Part shown: positions 15,803 through 25,374 of the stretch, one piece after another
Layout of the letters: the number at the start of each line of letters is the position of its first letter
Numbering within the stretch: the first letter of the stretch is position 1
DNA from: Paenibacillus sp. FSL H7-0331
GTDB lineage: Bacteria; Bacillota; Bacilli; Paenibacillales; NBRC-103111
Direction: 5' to 3'
Assembly: GCF_001956045.1 (NCBI RefSeq)
Contig: NZ_MRTH01000005.1
Span: forward strand, 186,001 to 250,000
DNA length: 64,000 nt
Notes under the pieces: generated by a model
Seen by the model: only the letters and a program-made list of their open reading frames with translations
Told to the model about the DNA's origin: nothing
The model's database searches: none
Made by a program: the position numbers and the translations under genes

Positions 15803-18800
15803 ATGCAATGGATTAAGAATGCACGAATAAATAGCAAGTTGCTCTTCATGATCGTACTTCCCATGCTTGGGCTGTTGTACTTCTCTGTCAATACGATTTA
15901 TGAAAAAGTGAATGAATTGTCTGAGATTAACAAGCTTCAGGTGTTGGTTACGGCCGAGGTTTCCATGAATGATTTAATTCATGAATTTCAGAAGGAACGT
16001 GGTCTCGTCACCGGATACTACGGGGATAAAACCGTTAACCGCCTCAATATGCTGATAGCACAGCGCAAGCCGACGGATGAGAAAATCATCGCGATCCAGC
16101 AGCAGCTGCGCGCGACGGATTCGGATATCCTGGGGGAAAAGTTTTATAAGGACTTCTCGGATACGGTAGCGAAGCTTGATAAAATTACGGCTCTTCGCAC
16201 CCAGATCGATCAGGATAAAATCAAGGATACCGAGGCGCAGGCCTATTACATAGATGTTGTCGGCAGTTTTTTTACAATGATGGAAAATATGAATCAATCA
16301 GGCTCGAACAAACAAATTTCCAATATGCTGTCCTCCTATATTCAATTCTCCCGCAGCAAGTCTGCGGTCAGCAAGGAGAGGGCGGTGATCTACAGCGCCC
16401 TTACAGAAAGAAGCCTTGAGCTCAGTGATGTGACCCAGATCAATCTACTGGAGAACGAGCAGAAGCTTTATTATACGGTGTCCGCGACGTCTGCGACCGC
16501 TGATGCACGCAGCTTGTATCAGAACACGATCAAAGGTCCTTCCATTGACGAAGCCAATCGGTATATTCAACAGATCCTGAAGCTTGAGCCTGGTAAGACG
16601 CTTGGTATCGATCCTGAGAGATGGTACGCAGTTTCCACGGATCGTATTGATCTGCTCAAGCAGGTCGAAGACGGACTTTCCAAAGAATTGCTGCAAACGA
16701 TGGATACGATTCGAAAAAATACGACAAAATCATTAATTAATGCCATTATTTTAAATATTATTATTATTGTTGTCTCCGTTCTGGTCATTGTCGTGATTTC
16801 AAGAATGATGGTTGGGCAAATTCGCACTCTCAAGAATTCGACGGAGCTGATATTACTGGGTGAGACGGATGTACATCTTCATGTAGACTCCAAAGATGAA
16901 TTCGGCGAACTCATGAATGCTTTTAACCAGATGGTACTTAGTTATCGTGAGGTTATTACGCAGGCAGATCGGATTTCTTTGGGCGAATATGAGCAAACGA
17001 TTGTTCCGCGTTCAGACCGCGATCAACTGAGCGTAGCCTTGATCAGGATGCTTGCTTCTTTAAAGCATACGACTGAGCAAAATGAACAGCAATTCTGGCT
17101 CAAAACACAGCTAGCCCACATTACAGGTATGGCCCAAGGTGTGATTAGTCTGCAGCAGCTGGTCAATGAGCTTATTTCGGAAATATCAAAGCTGGTCAAG
17201 GCGGGTCAGGGTGTATTTTATGTGAAAGAAACGAATAAAAACGACCCGTATTACGGCGAATATGTACTGCTCGGCAGCTATGCGCATAAAGAAAGAAAAA
17301 GCATATCGAACCGGATCCAGTCGGGAGAAGGGTTAGTGGGCCAAAGCATTCTTGAAAAAAAACCGATATTGCTAACGGATGTGCCCGCTGATTATATCCA
17401 GATTAACTCGGGACTTGGGGAGCATAAGCCACTGCAAATTATGGTGCTTCCTATCCTCTTCGAGGATGAAGTGCTCGCGGTAATCGAGCTTGCCTCATTC
17501 AGAGCTTTCACCGCCATTGAGCATGACCTGCTGGAGCAGTTGGCTGCATCACTGGGAGTTGTGATTCATAGTGTGAACAGCCGTCAGCGTACCGAGCAAT
17601 TGCTGCATGAATCCCAGCTGCTGACCGAAGAGCTTCAAACCCAGCAGGAGGAATTGCGAACTGCGAATGAAGAGCTGGAGGAGCAGACCCGGATGCTCAA
17701 GCAATCCGAGGACAAGATGAGGATCCAAAGCGAAGAACTGCAGGCGATTAACGAGGAATTGGAAGAGAAATCGAATTACCTGGAGCTGCAGAAAGCCGGA
17801 ATTGAGAAGCAAAATCAATTCATTCAATTATCCAAGCAGGAATTGGAAGAAAAGGCAAAAGAGCTGGAGCTGGCGAGCAAATATAAATCCGAATTCCTCG
17901 CCAATATGTCGCATGAGCTGCGCACGCCGCTGAACAGCTTGCTCATTTTGGCCAAATCGTTAGCTGCCAACGATGAGAACAATTTGTCCGATGACCAGAT
18001 TGAGTCAGCTAAGATTATTCACAGCGGAGGTCTGGATCTGCTAAGGCTGATTAATGATATTCTGGATTTGTCCAAGGTGGAAGCAGGCAAATTAGACGTT
18101 CAGCAAGAAGAAGTCACGATCGATACGGTGCTTCAATCGCTGCAGATTCAATTTAATCCTGTTGCCAAAGAAAGAGGTCTGCAGTTTGAGCTGATTCGTG
18201 AGAACAACGTTCCGAATAAAATCATTACGGACGGGCAGCGAGCCGAGCAAATTTTGAAAAACCTGCTGTCCAATGCGCTCAAATTCACTTCTTCCGGTTC
18301 GGTTACGCTAAGGATCGCACTGGCAGACACTCAGGCTTCCTATCACAACAGCGATCTGTCCGCCAACGGAGTTCTTGCCTTATCGGTCACAGATACCGGA
18401 ATCGGAATTCCTGCCAATAAGCAAAAAGCGATATTCGAGGCGTTCCAGCAGGCCGATGGTACAACGAGCCGCAAATATGGGGGAACAGGTCTCGGGTTAA
18501 CGATATCCAGAGAACTCGCCAAGCTGCTGGGCGGCGAGATTCATATGCAGAGTAAGGAAGGTAAGGGAAGCACCTTCACCTTGTACCTGCCACTGAGTGG
18601 GGCGGTTATACCAAGTGTGGAGGTTTTGGAAGCACGCAGCCAACCTGCGATCCGAAGTGCGGTACCAGAGTCCGAGCTACCAAGCAGTGAGACGCAGGCA
18701 GCCAGTGCACTTGAGGATGATTTTGTACCGCAAATCAAAGTGTTTTTGCCTGATGACCGCGAGCTGCTGCAAATTCCGGTTCAGGAAAAAACGATTTTGA

Positions 18801-19957
18801 TCGTTGAGGATGATCGTCAGTTTGCGAAAATCATGATGGATATGTCACGAAAAAAAGGTTTCAAATGTTTGGCAGCAGGTGATGGCTTCAGTGCCCTGCA
18901 AATTGCCAAACAGTATATCCCAAGTGCGATTTTGCTCGATCTAGGCCTTCCCGATATGGATGGACTAAAGGTATTGGACCATTTGAAATATCACAATGAA
19001 ACCCGCCATATTCCGGTTCACATTATTTCGGGAAGAGATAAAAACTCGGATTCCTTGCAGCGTGGAGCCATCGGTTTTCTGTCCAAGCCTTTGGATTCGG
19101 ACGACTTTGATACCGTATTTGCCAAAATTGAAAATGTGCTGCACGAACGTATCCAGCAGGTGCTGGTCGTTGAAGATGATTACAACAATCAAAAGGCAAT
19201 CCGTGAGCTGTTGAAACATAAGAAGGTCGAAATTCATAGTGTGTATACCGGCAAGGAAGGTCTGGAGCGGATGCGGGCTGAGACTTTTGATTGTGTGATT
19301 CTGGACCTGACGCTGCCGGATATGACGGGATTTGAGATGCTGCAGGAACTGGTCAAGGATATGGAGAACCCGGTGCCTCCAATCATTATCAACACGGGTA
19401 AAGAGCTCAGCCAGGAGGAATTTAAGGAGCTGAATCGCTTTACGGACAGCATTGTCATTAAAGGCGTTAATTCTTCAGACCGTTTATTGGACGAGGTATC
19501 GTTATTCCTGCATAGCATCCATAAGCTACTGCCTCCAGAGCAGAAGGAAATGATTCGGATGGTGCGTGACTCCGATGAGACGCTGAAAGGGCGTAAAGTG
19601 CTGCTTGTGGATGATGATCTTCGGAACACATTTGCCTTGTCCAAGATTTTGAAGAAACACGGGCTGGAAGTGATCATGGCCGATAACGGTAAGCTGGCTT
19701 TGGACAAGCTGGACAGCGAGAATGGCATAGAGCTCGTCATTATGGATATTATGATGCCCGTGATGGACGGCTATGAAGCGATCAGCCGAATACGTGAAAT
19801 ACCGAAGTTTCAATCGCTTCCCATCATTGCGCTGACCGCCAAGGCGATGACGGGTGATCGGGAAAAATGTATAGAAAGGGGAGCCAACGATTATATGACC
19901 AAGCCTGTGGATACCGACAAATTATTGTCATTAATCAGAGTATGGCTCTTTCAATAA
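15803..19957 (+). CDS. Hybrid sensor kinase: NIT sensor, HAMP, GAF, histidine kinase and three receiver domains (1384 aa)
   Basis: First gene of a chemosensory-like operon. Domain order: TM1 (about 13-30); an outer NIT-type nitrate/nitrite-sensing helical domain (contains FQKERGLVTGYYGD, a NIT signature) to about 310; TM2 (about 313-333); HAMP; GAF at about 435-590; a long coiled coil rich in EELxxxNEELEE; HisKA with NMSHELRTPLNS (His704); HATPase with NLLSNALKFT, DTGIGIP and GGTGLGLTIS; then receivers near 995, 1119 and 1264 (LIVEDDRQF, LVVEDDYNN, LLVDDDLRN). All three keep their phosphorylatable Asp in LDLG, LDLT and MDIM contexts. The NIT ligand is inferred from family knowledge. The output probably passes through the CheR/CheB and kinase partners encoded next. 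Confidence 0.93.
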   Translation: MQWIKNARINSKLLFMIVLPMLGLLYFSVNTIYEKVNELSEINKLQVLVTAEVSMNDLIHEFQKERGLVTGYYGDKTVNRLNMLIAQRKPTDEKIIAIQQQLRATDSDILGEKFYKDFSDTVAKLDKITALRTQIDQDKIKDTEAQAYYIDVVGSFFTMMENMNQSGSNKQISNMLSSYIQFSRSKSAVSKERAVIYSALTERSLELSDVTQINLLENEQKLYYTVSATSATADARSLYQNTIKGPSIDEANRYIQQILKLEPGKTLGIDPERWYAVSTDRIDLLKQVEDGLSKELLQTMDTIRKNTTKSLINAIILNIIIIVVSVLVIVVISRMMVGQIRTLKNSTELILLGETDVHLHVDSKDEFGELMNAFNQMVLSYREVITQADRISLGEYEQTIVPRSDRDQLSVALIRMLASLKHTTEQNEQQFWLKTQLAHITGMAQGVISLQQLVNELISEISKLVKAGQGVFYVKETNKNDPYYGEYVLLGSYAHKERKSISNRIQSGEGLVGQSILEKKPILLTDVPADYIQINSGLGEHKPLQIMVLPILFEDEVLAVIELASFRAFTAIEHDLLEQLAASLGVVIHSVNSRQRTEQLLHESQLLTEELQTQQEELRTANEELEEQTRMLKQSEDKMRIQSEELQAINEELEEKSNYLELQKAGIEKQNQFIQLSKQELEEKAKELELASKYKSEFLANMSHELRTPLNSLLILAKSLAANDENNLSDDQIESAKIIHSGGLDLLRLINDILDLSKVEAGKLDVQQEEVTIDTVLQSLQIQFNPVAKERGLQFELIRENNVPNKIITDGQRAEQILKNLLSNALKFTSSGSVTLRIALADTQASYHNSDLSANGVLALSVTDTGIGIPANKQKAIFEAFQQADGTTSRKYGGTGLGLTISRELAKLLGGEIHMQSKEGKGSTFTLYLPLSGAVIPSVEVLEARSQPAIRSAVPESELPSSETQAASALEDDFVPQIKVFLPDDRELLQIPVQEKTILIVEDDRQFAKIMMDMSRKKGFKCLAAGDGFSALQIAKQYIPSAILLDLGLPDMDGLKVLDHLKYHNETRHIPVHIISGRDKNSDSLQRGAIGFLSKPLDSDDFDTVFAKIENVLHERIQQVLVVEDDYNNQKAIRELLKHKKVEIHSVYTGKEGLERMRAETFDCVILDLTLPDMTGFEMLQELVKDMENPVPPIIINTGKELSQEEFKELNRFTDSIVIKGVNSSDRLLDEVSLFLHSIHKLLPPEQKEMIRMVRDSDETLKGRKVLLVDDDLRNTFALSKILKKHGLEVIMADNGKLALDKLDSENGIELVIMDIMMPVMDGYEAISRIREIPKFQSLPIIALTAKAMTGDREKCIERGANDYMTKPVDTDKLLSLIRVWLFQ

Positions 19958-19959
19958 CA

Positions 19960-20790
19960 ATGAGCGACAAAATATCGGAAAAGATCGAGATCGATCTTCT
20001 CCTGGATGCGATCTTTCTGCGGCACGGGTATGATTTTCGCAATTATGCCCGTTCCTCCTTGATGAGAAGATTGCACTATATCAAACAAAAAAATGGCCTG
20101 ACGTACATTTCCGATATGATTCCAAAGGTGCTGTATGATGAAGCTTTTACCAACCAACTGCTGTTGGATTTATCGGTGACCGTTACCGAAATGTTCAGGG
20201 ACCCGGAGTTTTTTGCGGAGCTGCGCAAGCAGGTTATCCCGCTGCTCATGACGTATCCTTTCGTGAAAATCTGGCATGCCGGATGTGCGACTGGTGAAGA
20301 GGTATATTCGATGGCGATCTTGCTTGAAGAAGAAGGCTTCTATGATCGTGTTCAGATCTACGCAACCGATATTAATCAGGAGTCACTGCACATTGCCCAG
20401 GAAGGCATTTATTCTCTGGAGAACATTCGTAAGTTTACTTCAAATTATCAAAAAAGCGGAGGCAAGTCCTCCTTTTCAGATTACTACCATGCCAAATATC
20501 AGATGGGTAAAATCAACGAGGATTTAAAAAGGAATATTGTGTTCTCCCAGCACAATTTGGCTACGGATCAAGCCTTTGGCGAGATGCATTTGATCGTTTG
20601 CCGTAATGTGCTGATCTATTTTGATAAGCAGCTGCAAAATCAGGTCTTTCGTCTTTTTAACAGCAGTCTCGTTTCTCGCGGATTTTTGTGTATCGGCAGC
20701 AAGGAATCGATCGAATTTTCAGATATTCATTCAGATTTTGAGACGCTTTCATGCAAGTGGAGAATTTTTCGAAAGCAATTACCTAAGTAG
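19960..20790 (+). CDS. CheR-type protein glutamate methyltransferase
   Basis: A 276-aa S-adenosylmethionine-dependent methyltransferase of the CheR family. The N-terminal helical domain contains FLRHGYDFRNYARSSLMRR and the VTVTEMFRDPEFF motif; the catalytic part has WHAGCATGEEVYSMAI, the SAM-binding loop, then YATDIN and VCRNVLIYFD. ATG 19960 starts two bases after the kinase stop and gives the family's normal N-terminus; ATG 19942 overlaps the kinase and is an alternative. Classical CheR acts on chemoreceptors, but none is encoded here, so the substrate is likely one of the kinases in the operon or an unlinked receptor. Confidence 0.92.
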   Translation: MSDKISEKIEIDLLLDAIFLRHGYDFRNYARSSLMRRLHYIKQKNGLTYISDMIPKVLYDEAFTNQLLLDLSVTVTEMFRDPEFFAELRKQVIPLLMTYPFVKIWHAGCATGEEVYSMAILLEEEGFYDRVQIYATDINQESLHIAQEGIYSLENIRKFTSNYQKSGGKSSFSDYYHAKYQMGKINEDLKRNIVFSQHNLATDQAFGEMHLIVCRNVLIYFDKQLQNQVFRLFNSSLVSRGFLCIGSKESIEFSDIHSDFETLSCKWRIFRKQLPK

Positions 20791-20825
20791 CTTGATCAGA
20801 CACCTGGAAAGGAAGTCACAAGGTT

Positions 20826-21401
20826 ATGAATCAATTGGAAGCAGTCGTTGTTGGTGTATCTGCAGGGGGACTTAAGGCTTTGGTAACCATACTGGCTTAT
20901 CTCCCGGCGGATTATCACCTCCCCGTCATCATTGTTCAGCATCTGCTAGAGGGCAGCGACAGCTTTCTTGTCGATTATTTGAATGAACAGGTCAGCATCT
21001 GTGTCAAAGAAGCGGCAGATAAAGAAGCGATCCGTCCCGGTTATGTTTATGTGGCCCCACCCGGCTATCACCTGCTGATTGAGGATGAACGCATGTTTAG
21101 TCTTTCGATGGACCCCAAGGTGAATTATTCCCGTCCATCGATTGATGTGCTATTTGATAGTGCTGCATTTGTTTTTCAAGAGAAGTGTCTCGGCATCGTT
21201 CTAACGGGAGCTAATCGCGATGGCAGTGAGGGGCTGCGTAACATTAAGATGAACGGAGGTCAGGCCATCATACAGGACCCGGCAACAGCGGAGTACAATA
21301 TTATGCCGCTCGCGGCAATGAGTGTGGTCAAGGTCGATCATATTTTAGCCTTGGACGAAATTGGGAAATACCTGCTGGAGCTGCAGCCTTCCAACCGATG
21401 A
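20826..21401 (+). CDS. CheB-type protein-glutamate methylesterase without receiver domain
   Basis: A 191-aa stand-alone CheB catalytic domain. The triad is visible: Ser12 (GVSAGG), His39 (VQHLLEG) and Asp132 (GANRDGSEG). The regulatory receiver of classical CheB is missing, so control must come from elsewhere. A ribosome-binding site GGAAAGGAAG precedes ATG 20826. The stop overlaps an upstream start of the next gene. It should reverse the methylation set by the adjacent CheR. Confidence 0.92.
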   Translation: MNQLEAVVVGVSAGGLKALVTILAYLPADYHLPVIIVQHLLEGSDSFLVDYLNEQVSICVKEAADKEAIRPGYVYVAPPGYHLLIEDERMFSLSMDPKVNYSRPSIDVLFDSAAFVFQEKCLGIVLTGANRDGSEGLRNIKMNGGQAIIQDPATAEYNIMPLAAMSVVKVDHILALDEIGKYLLELQPSNR

Positions 21402-21430
21402 TTCATAATGAATACAATGAGGAGGAGCCT

Positions 21431-22567
21431 ATGAACAGTCGAAATGATAAAAGCCAAACATTAAAAATATTGGTAGTCGATGACCGCAAGGAAAATTTAA
21501 TTGCGATGCAAAAAATATTACGCGTGCTGGATTGTGAGATATTCATCGTTGAATCAGGCAATGAAGCGTTATCGTTTACGCTCAGGCATGATTTTGCGCT
21601 TATTTTATTGGATGTCAATATGCCGGAGATGGATGGATTCGAGCTCGCAGAGCTGCTGCGCAGTAACGACGAGACGAGCCAGATTCCGATCATTTTTGTA
21701 ACGGCCAGCGATACGGAGGACCAAAGTGTATTCAAAGGCTACGAGAGTGGCGCCGTCGATTATTTGTTCAAGCCGGTAAATCCGGATATTTTGTTAAGCA
21801 AAGTACGGGTATTCCTGGAATTGAACCTGAGGAAGATCGAGCTGGAATCGATGCAAACCGAACTGAAGCGAAGCAATGAGAGCTTGATGGAATTTGCTCA
21901 GGTCGTTTCCCACGATCTCAAAAATCCATTGAATGTGATTACGGGTCTCAGTGAGCTTCTACTCGCCCGACACAGCTCGGAATTGAGTATGAAGGGACAG
22001 GGATATATTTCGAAAATTTCGGTGACGGCAGAGAGGATGAACCATCTGATCACGGATTTGCTGTCTTACGCACAATTAAATGCCAATGCCTCCTCTTATA
22101 CCGAAGTGGATCTTAATGAGGTTATCAACCATGTGATCACGGATTTAAGCAGTACCATTGAACAGAACAAGGGTCAGATCATTGTCAGCCATACATTGCC
22201 GATCATTCAAGCGGATGCGACACAAATGTATCAGTTATTTCAAAATATTATAGGTAATGGCATTAAATACCATCGCACTGAAGTCACGCCGATTATCCAG
22301 ATCTCGCTGGTAGACAATGAAGAGGATGGCGCTTTTACGGTGCTGATTGAGGATAACGGTATCGGGATGAGAAGCGAGGATATTCCCCACATCTTCACCG
22401 CCTTCAAAAGGCTCGATAATGCCAAAGGTTATGAAGGCAACGGAATTGGGATGGCTACCGTCAAAAAAATTATCGATCGGCATCAAGGCTCGATAGAAGT
22501 CACAAGTGAACTTGGGCAGGGGACTGCATTTTTGATTAAAATGTACGAATCGCAGGAAGAGATTTAG
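21431..22567 (+). CDS. Receiver-histidine kinase fusion protein (378 aa)
   Basis: Cytoplasmic protein with an N-terminal receiver (LVVDDRKENL, Asp61 in ILLDVNMPEMDG, and the Lys of YLFKPVNP), a short coiled linker, HisKA with VVSHDLKNPLN (His161) and HATPase with NIIGNGIKYH, DNGIGM and GNGIGMATVKK. The architecture is phytochrome-kinase-like without an input sensor. AGGAGG lies six bases before ATG 21431; ATG 21398, overlapping the cheB stop, is an alternative. As the last gene of the operon it probably receives phosphate from the NIT kinase, or transmits it onward; no DNA-binding output domain is encoded in the operon. Confidence 0.92.
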   Translation: MNSRNDKSQTLKILVVDDRKENLIAMQKILRVLDCEIFIVESGNEALSFTLRHDFALILLDVNMPEMDGFELAELLRSNDETSQIPIIFVTASDTEDQSVFKGYESGAVDYLFKPVNPDILLSKVRVFLELNLRKIELESMQTELKRSNESLMEFAQVVSHDLKNPLNVITGLSELLLARHSSELSMKGQGYISKISVTAERMNHLITDLLSYAQLNANASSYTEVDLNEVINHVITDLSSTIEQNKGQIIVSHTLPIIQADATQMYQLFQNIIGNGIKYHRTEVTPIIQISLVDNEEDGAFTVLIEDNGIGMRSEDIPHIFTAFKRLDNAKGYEGNGIGMATVKKIIDRHQGSIEVTSELGQGTAFLIKMYESQEEI

Positions 22568-22662
22568 AATAGCATAATCTCTGAGGCGTGATCCGCCCGC
22601 TTTTGCATCAACTTGTTCAACGGACTTTTATACATAGGATGGAGACGCGACCTATATCCAAA

Positions 22663-22702
22663 AAGAGCCTTTCCGCCATTTTACTCAGCGGCCAAGGCTC
22701 TT
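22663..22702. terminator. Bidirectional terminator between convergent operons
   Basis: Stem AAGAGCCTT (22663-22671) with AAGGCTCTT (22694-22702), and an inner CCGC/GCGG pair. On the minus strand it ends in a T run, so it mainly serves the leftward RDD gene. Confidence 0.7.
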
Positions 22703-22723
22703 CTCATTTCCAACTATATAAAA

Positions 22724-23197
22724 TTATTTATTTACCTTCACTACACGAGTTGCAAACATCCTATCATGAAGTGCACGTTTTTTACCATCCCAGCCTGCCA
22801 TCATATAACCGACACATAGAATAATACTGGATACAAATTTACCGATAGTCTCTCTTAAAATAATGATTCCCCAAGTATTTGGAGTTCCATCATTACGAAT
22901 GACTTTGATGCCTGTAGCCATCTTGCCTAAGGTTTGTCCCCAGATCACAGTCATTACAATATAATAAACGCCGGCTAGTAACGACTCGATCAAAGAAACA
23001 GCAGACGGTGGCTCCAGTAAACTGTAGCCAAGTAATAAATGAACAATAATGAATACGGTTTGTAAACAAACTCCATCCAACAGAGTAGCCCCGCATCGAA
23101 TCCAGAACCCTGCGTATCTTCTTTCAGTGCCAATGGTTTCTGAATAAGAAGTTTTCCCCCCTGAATATAATGGTTCTGATCTTGTTTCGCTTTCCAT
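22724..23197 (-). CDS. RDD family membrane protein (157 aa)
   Basis: Contains the RDD-family core: AGFWIRCGATLLDGVCLQ near the first membrane helix, WGQTLGKMATGIKVIRNDG and REIIGKF-like RETIGKF. Three to four hydrophobic segments are present. The biochemical role of RDD proteins is poorly defined; some act in ion or osmotic homeostasis. It is the last gene of the leftward operon, 23 bases after sppA, and neighbouring sppA and RDD genes are common in Bacillota. Confidence 0.88.
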   Translation of the reverse strand: MESETRSEPLYSGGKTSYSETIGTERRYAGFWIRCGATLLDGVCLQTVFIIVHLLLGYSLLEPPSAVSLIESLLAGVYYIVMTVIWGQTLGKMATGIKVIRNDGTPNTWGIIILRETIGKFVSSIILCVGYMMAGWDGKKRALHDRMFATRVVKVNK

Positions 23198-23220
23198 CCC
23201 TCTTCACTCCCTCTAAGAAA

Positions 23221-24189
23221 TTAATATTTAAAAAGGTACATAAGTCGAGGACCTATGGATACTTCTGGTAGTACTTCTTGCAACACCTGCGCCGCAGGAG
23301 ATGCCGATTGATTCATCGCACCGCCGAATAAATCCGATAAAGAGGGCTCCTTTACATAACGGACCACCTTTGGATTGGCAATTCCTGTTTTTTCTGATGC
23401 ATAGGCAGTAGCTACCTCCATAGTTCCGAATGCGTCGATCAGACCTAAGGCTTTAGCTTGTTGCCCTGAATAGATACGTCCGTCTGCAAGCTTCAGTACC
23501 GTCTCTCGCGGCAGCTTACGCCCTTTTTCAATAACTGTAACGAACTGTTGATAACTCTCATCTACCAGCTTTTGAAATATTTCTCTCTCTTCTGGTTTCA
23601 TCTCCCGAAGTGGACTTGCGATATCTTTGTATGCGCCACTTGTGATTGTATTTTCCTTGTAACCAAGCCACTCAGCTGCTTTCTCATAATTGGCTATAGA
23701 GAAAATAACGCCCAAACTGCCTGTTAAAGTTGCAGGATTAGCAAATATATAATCTGCTGGAGCCGAGATATAATAACCTCCTGAAGCAGCCATCGAGCCC
23801 ATACTCACAATAACCGGCTTCCCGCTTTCCTTCAGCTCCACAATTTTGGAATGAATCTCGTCTGAAGCTACTACCTCTCCCCCCGGACTGTTTACCCGGA
23901 TCACAACAGCTTTTACATCTTTATCCTTGCGAGCCTGCTCCAGCTGGGTAATGTAGCTGCCTGCATTTAAACCGCTTGAGAAGCTCCCGCTTTTTTCAGT
24001 AATAGCACCTTCTACAAACAGCTGGACTACTTTATCATTGCCTTTACCTTGAACGGTTTCTTCATTCCACTTTTGCTTACCTCCCATTACATTCCCACTC
24101 ATTAGCGAGTCAGACTTCGTAATAAGAATTACTACCAAGCTTACAAATAATACGCCTACAATTAACCAGGCCCATCCCTTTCGTCCCAT
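23221..24189 (-). CDS. sppA: Signal peptide peptidase SppA
   Basis: Membrane-bound serine/lysine-dyad protease that degrades leftover signal peptides. A single N-terminal membrane helix (about residues 7-24) is followed by the protease domain with VIRVNSPGGEVVASDEI, the nucleophile Ser136 in GSMAASGGYY and the general base Lys188 in SGAYKDI. The 52-residue distance between the two equals that in Bacillus SppA. At 322 aa it is the short Gram-positive form. It sits fourth in the leftward operon after the ABC ATPase. Confidence 0.94.
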   Translation of the reverse strand: MGRKGWAWLIVGVLFVSLVVILITKSDSLMSGNVMGGKQKWNEETVQGKGNDKVVQLFVEGAITEKSGSFSSGLNAGSYITQLEQARKDKDVKAVVIRVNSPGGEVVASDEIHSKIVELKESGKPVIVSMGSMAASGGYYISAPADYIFANPATLTGSLGVIFSIANYEKAAEWLGYKENTITSGAYKDIASPLREMKPEEREIFQKLVDESYQQFVTVIEKGRKLPRETVLKLADGRIYSGQQAKALGLIDAFGTMEVATAYASEKTGIANPKVVRYVKEPSLSDLFGGAMNQSASPAAQVLQEVLPEVSIGPRLMYLFKY

Positions 24190-24256
24190 TGATGCTTCCT
24201 CCCCATTGAAATGAGCTATATATATATATAAAATTAATTATAGCTATAAGTTCCTC

Positions 24257-24973
24257 TTATACTTTTCTCTTCATCCATTCAACTAATCCAACGTTATATT
24301 CACCATGAATTCGACTGACCTCTTCATAACCAACTAGTCTTCCATCGTTAATCAGCATTACTCTATCCAACAAGGATTCAATCTCATCTACCTCATGAGT
24401 AGTCATAACCAAAGTCTGTTTCTGTGGATCGATTAATGCTATAACGCTGCGGATAATATCCTCTCGTACCAAGGGGTCCAGGCCTGATAACGGCTCATCC
24501 ATCACTATTAAAGGCACCTGTCGTGCTAGAGTCAATGCTAATTTCAATCGGGCGCGTTGTCCTTTCGATAATTGAGAGGCTTTCTGCTCTATATCCAATT
24601 GAAAGGTTTGAACCACCTCTAACGCCTTATCCCCATCAAAATCTTCAAACATCTCATCGTAGAATTGCAGTGCTTTTTTCACAGTATGGAACGGATAATA
24701 CACATCAGCCTCCGGCAAAAAAGCAACCTCTCTAGAGCTTAGTCGCTCCGGGGCGCGGCCATTCAGCAGCACACGACCCGCACTCGGTTTTTGCAATCCG
24801 GCCATTAATTTAAGAACGGTGGATTTACCGCTGCCGTTTCTCCCTATAACCCCAATTATTTCACCTCTTGGAATGGTAAAGCTCACCTTATCTATAGCTA
24901 TTTTACCGAAGAACCTTTTCTCCACTTGATCAAAAATGATAATAGGCTCTGACTTCGCAGTTTCTATGCCCAT
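24257..24973 (-). CDS. ABC transporter ATP-binding protein, YtrB-like (238 aa)
   Basis: Complete ATPase domain: Walker A GRNGSGKST, the Q-loop equivalent AFLPEADVYY, signature LSKGQRARL, Walker B LIVMDEPLSGLDP and the H-loop TTHEVDE. The LSKGQ signature is typical of the Ytr/Ecs-type ABC-2 systems. Its partner is presumably the membrane protein encoded two genes upstream, with the GntR regulator between them. Such systems respond to cell-wall antibiotics in Bacillus. Confidence 0.9.
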   Translation of the reverse strand: MGIETAKSEPIIIFDQVEKRFFGKIAIDKVSFTIPRGEIIGVIGRNGSGKSTVLKLMAGLQKPSAGRVLLNGRAPERLSSREVAFLPEADVYYPFHTVKKALQFYDEMFEDFDGDKALEVVQTFQLDIEQKASQLSKGQRARLKLALTLARQVPLIVMDEPLSGLDPLVREDIIRSVIALIDPQKQTLVMTTHEVDEIESLLDRVMLINDGRLVGYEEVSRIHGEYNVGLVEWMKRKV

Positions 24974-24999
24974 CTGAACCCCTCCTCCACTTAGTAAGT

Positions 25000-25371
25000 C
25001 TACTTGTTTTTACTTTCCAAAAATGCCTTTACCCCAGCAATTATTTCCTTTTCGGAATAGCCCAATTGCCTCATCTCATCTGCAAAACGAGTAATTTGCT
25101 CTTCCTTCAGCTGCTCTCTCAACAAAGCTAGCCTTGAGCTGTCTTCTGTCACGTAGATACCCTGTCCCCTTCGACTTTCAACAATTTTCATCCGTTCTAA
25201 CTCCATATTCACTCGTTGTACGGTATTTGGATTTACTCCATATATGACCGCCAGATCACGTACAGAGGGTAATTTCTCACCAGGTTGTACCTCCCGTCGA
25301 ACAATTTGTCGGCATATACGCTGCACCAGTTGCAAATAAATCGGTTGTGTGTTCGAAAATTGTTCAACCAT
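25000..25371 (-). CDS. GntR family regulator, YtrA subfamily (123 aa)
   Basis: Short GntR protein: a winged-helix domain (PIYLQLVQRICRQIVRREVQPGEKLPSVRDLAVIYGVNPNTVQRV) followed by a small C-terminal dimerisation helix pair, the hallmark of the YtrA subfamily. It lies between the permease and ATPase genes. The palindrome at 26195-26218 upstream of the operon resembles the AGTGTA-N-TACACT sites recognised by YtrA, so it probably represses its own operon until a wall-active compound is present. Confidence 0.9.
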   Translation of the reverse strand: MVEQFSNTQPIYLQLVQRICRQIVRREVQPGEKLPSVRDLAVIYGVNPNTVQRVNMELERMKIVESRRGQGIYVTEDSSRLALLREQLKEEQITRFADEMRQLGYSEKEIIAGVKAFLESKNK

Positions 25372-25374
25372 ACC

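Noticed and set aside
22588..22824. 78-aa and 68-aa plus-strand ORFs after the receiver-kinase gene
   Set aside because: They run through a terminator hairpin and into the antisense strand of the RDD gene.
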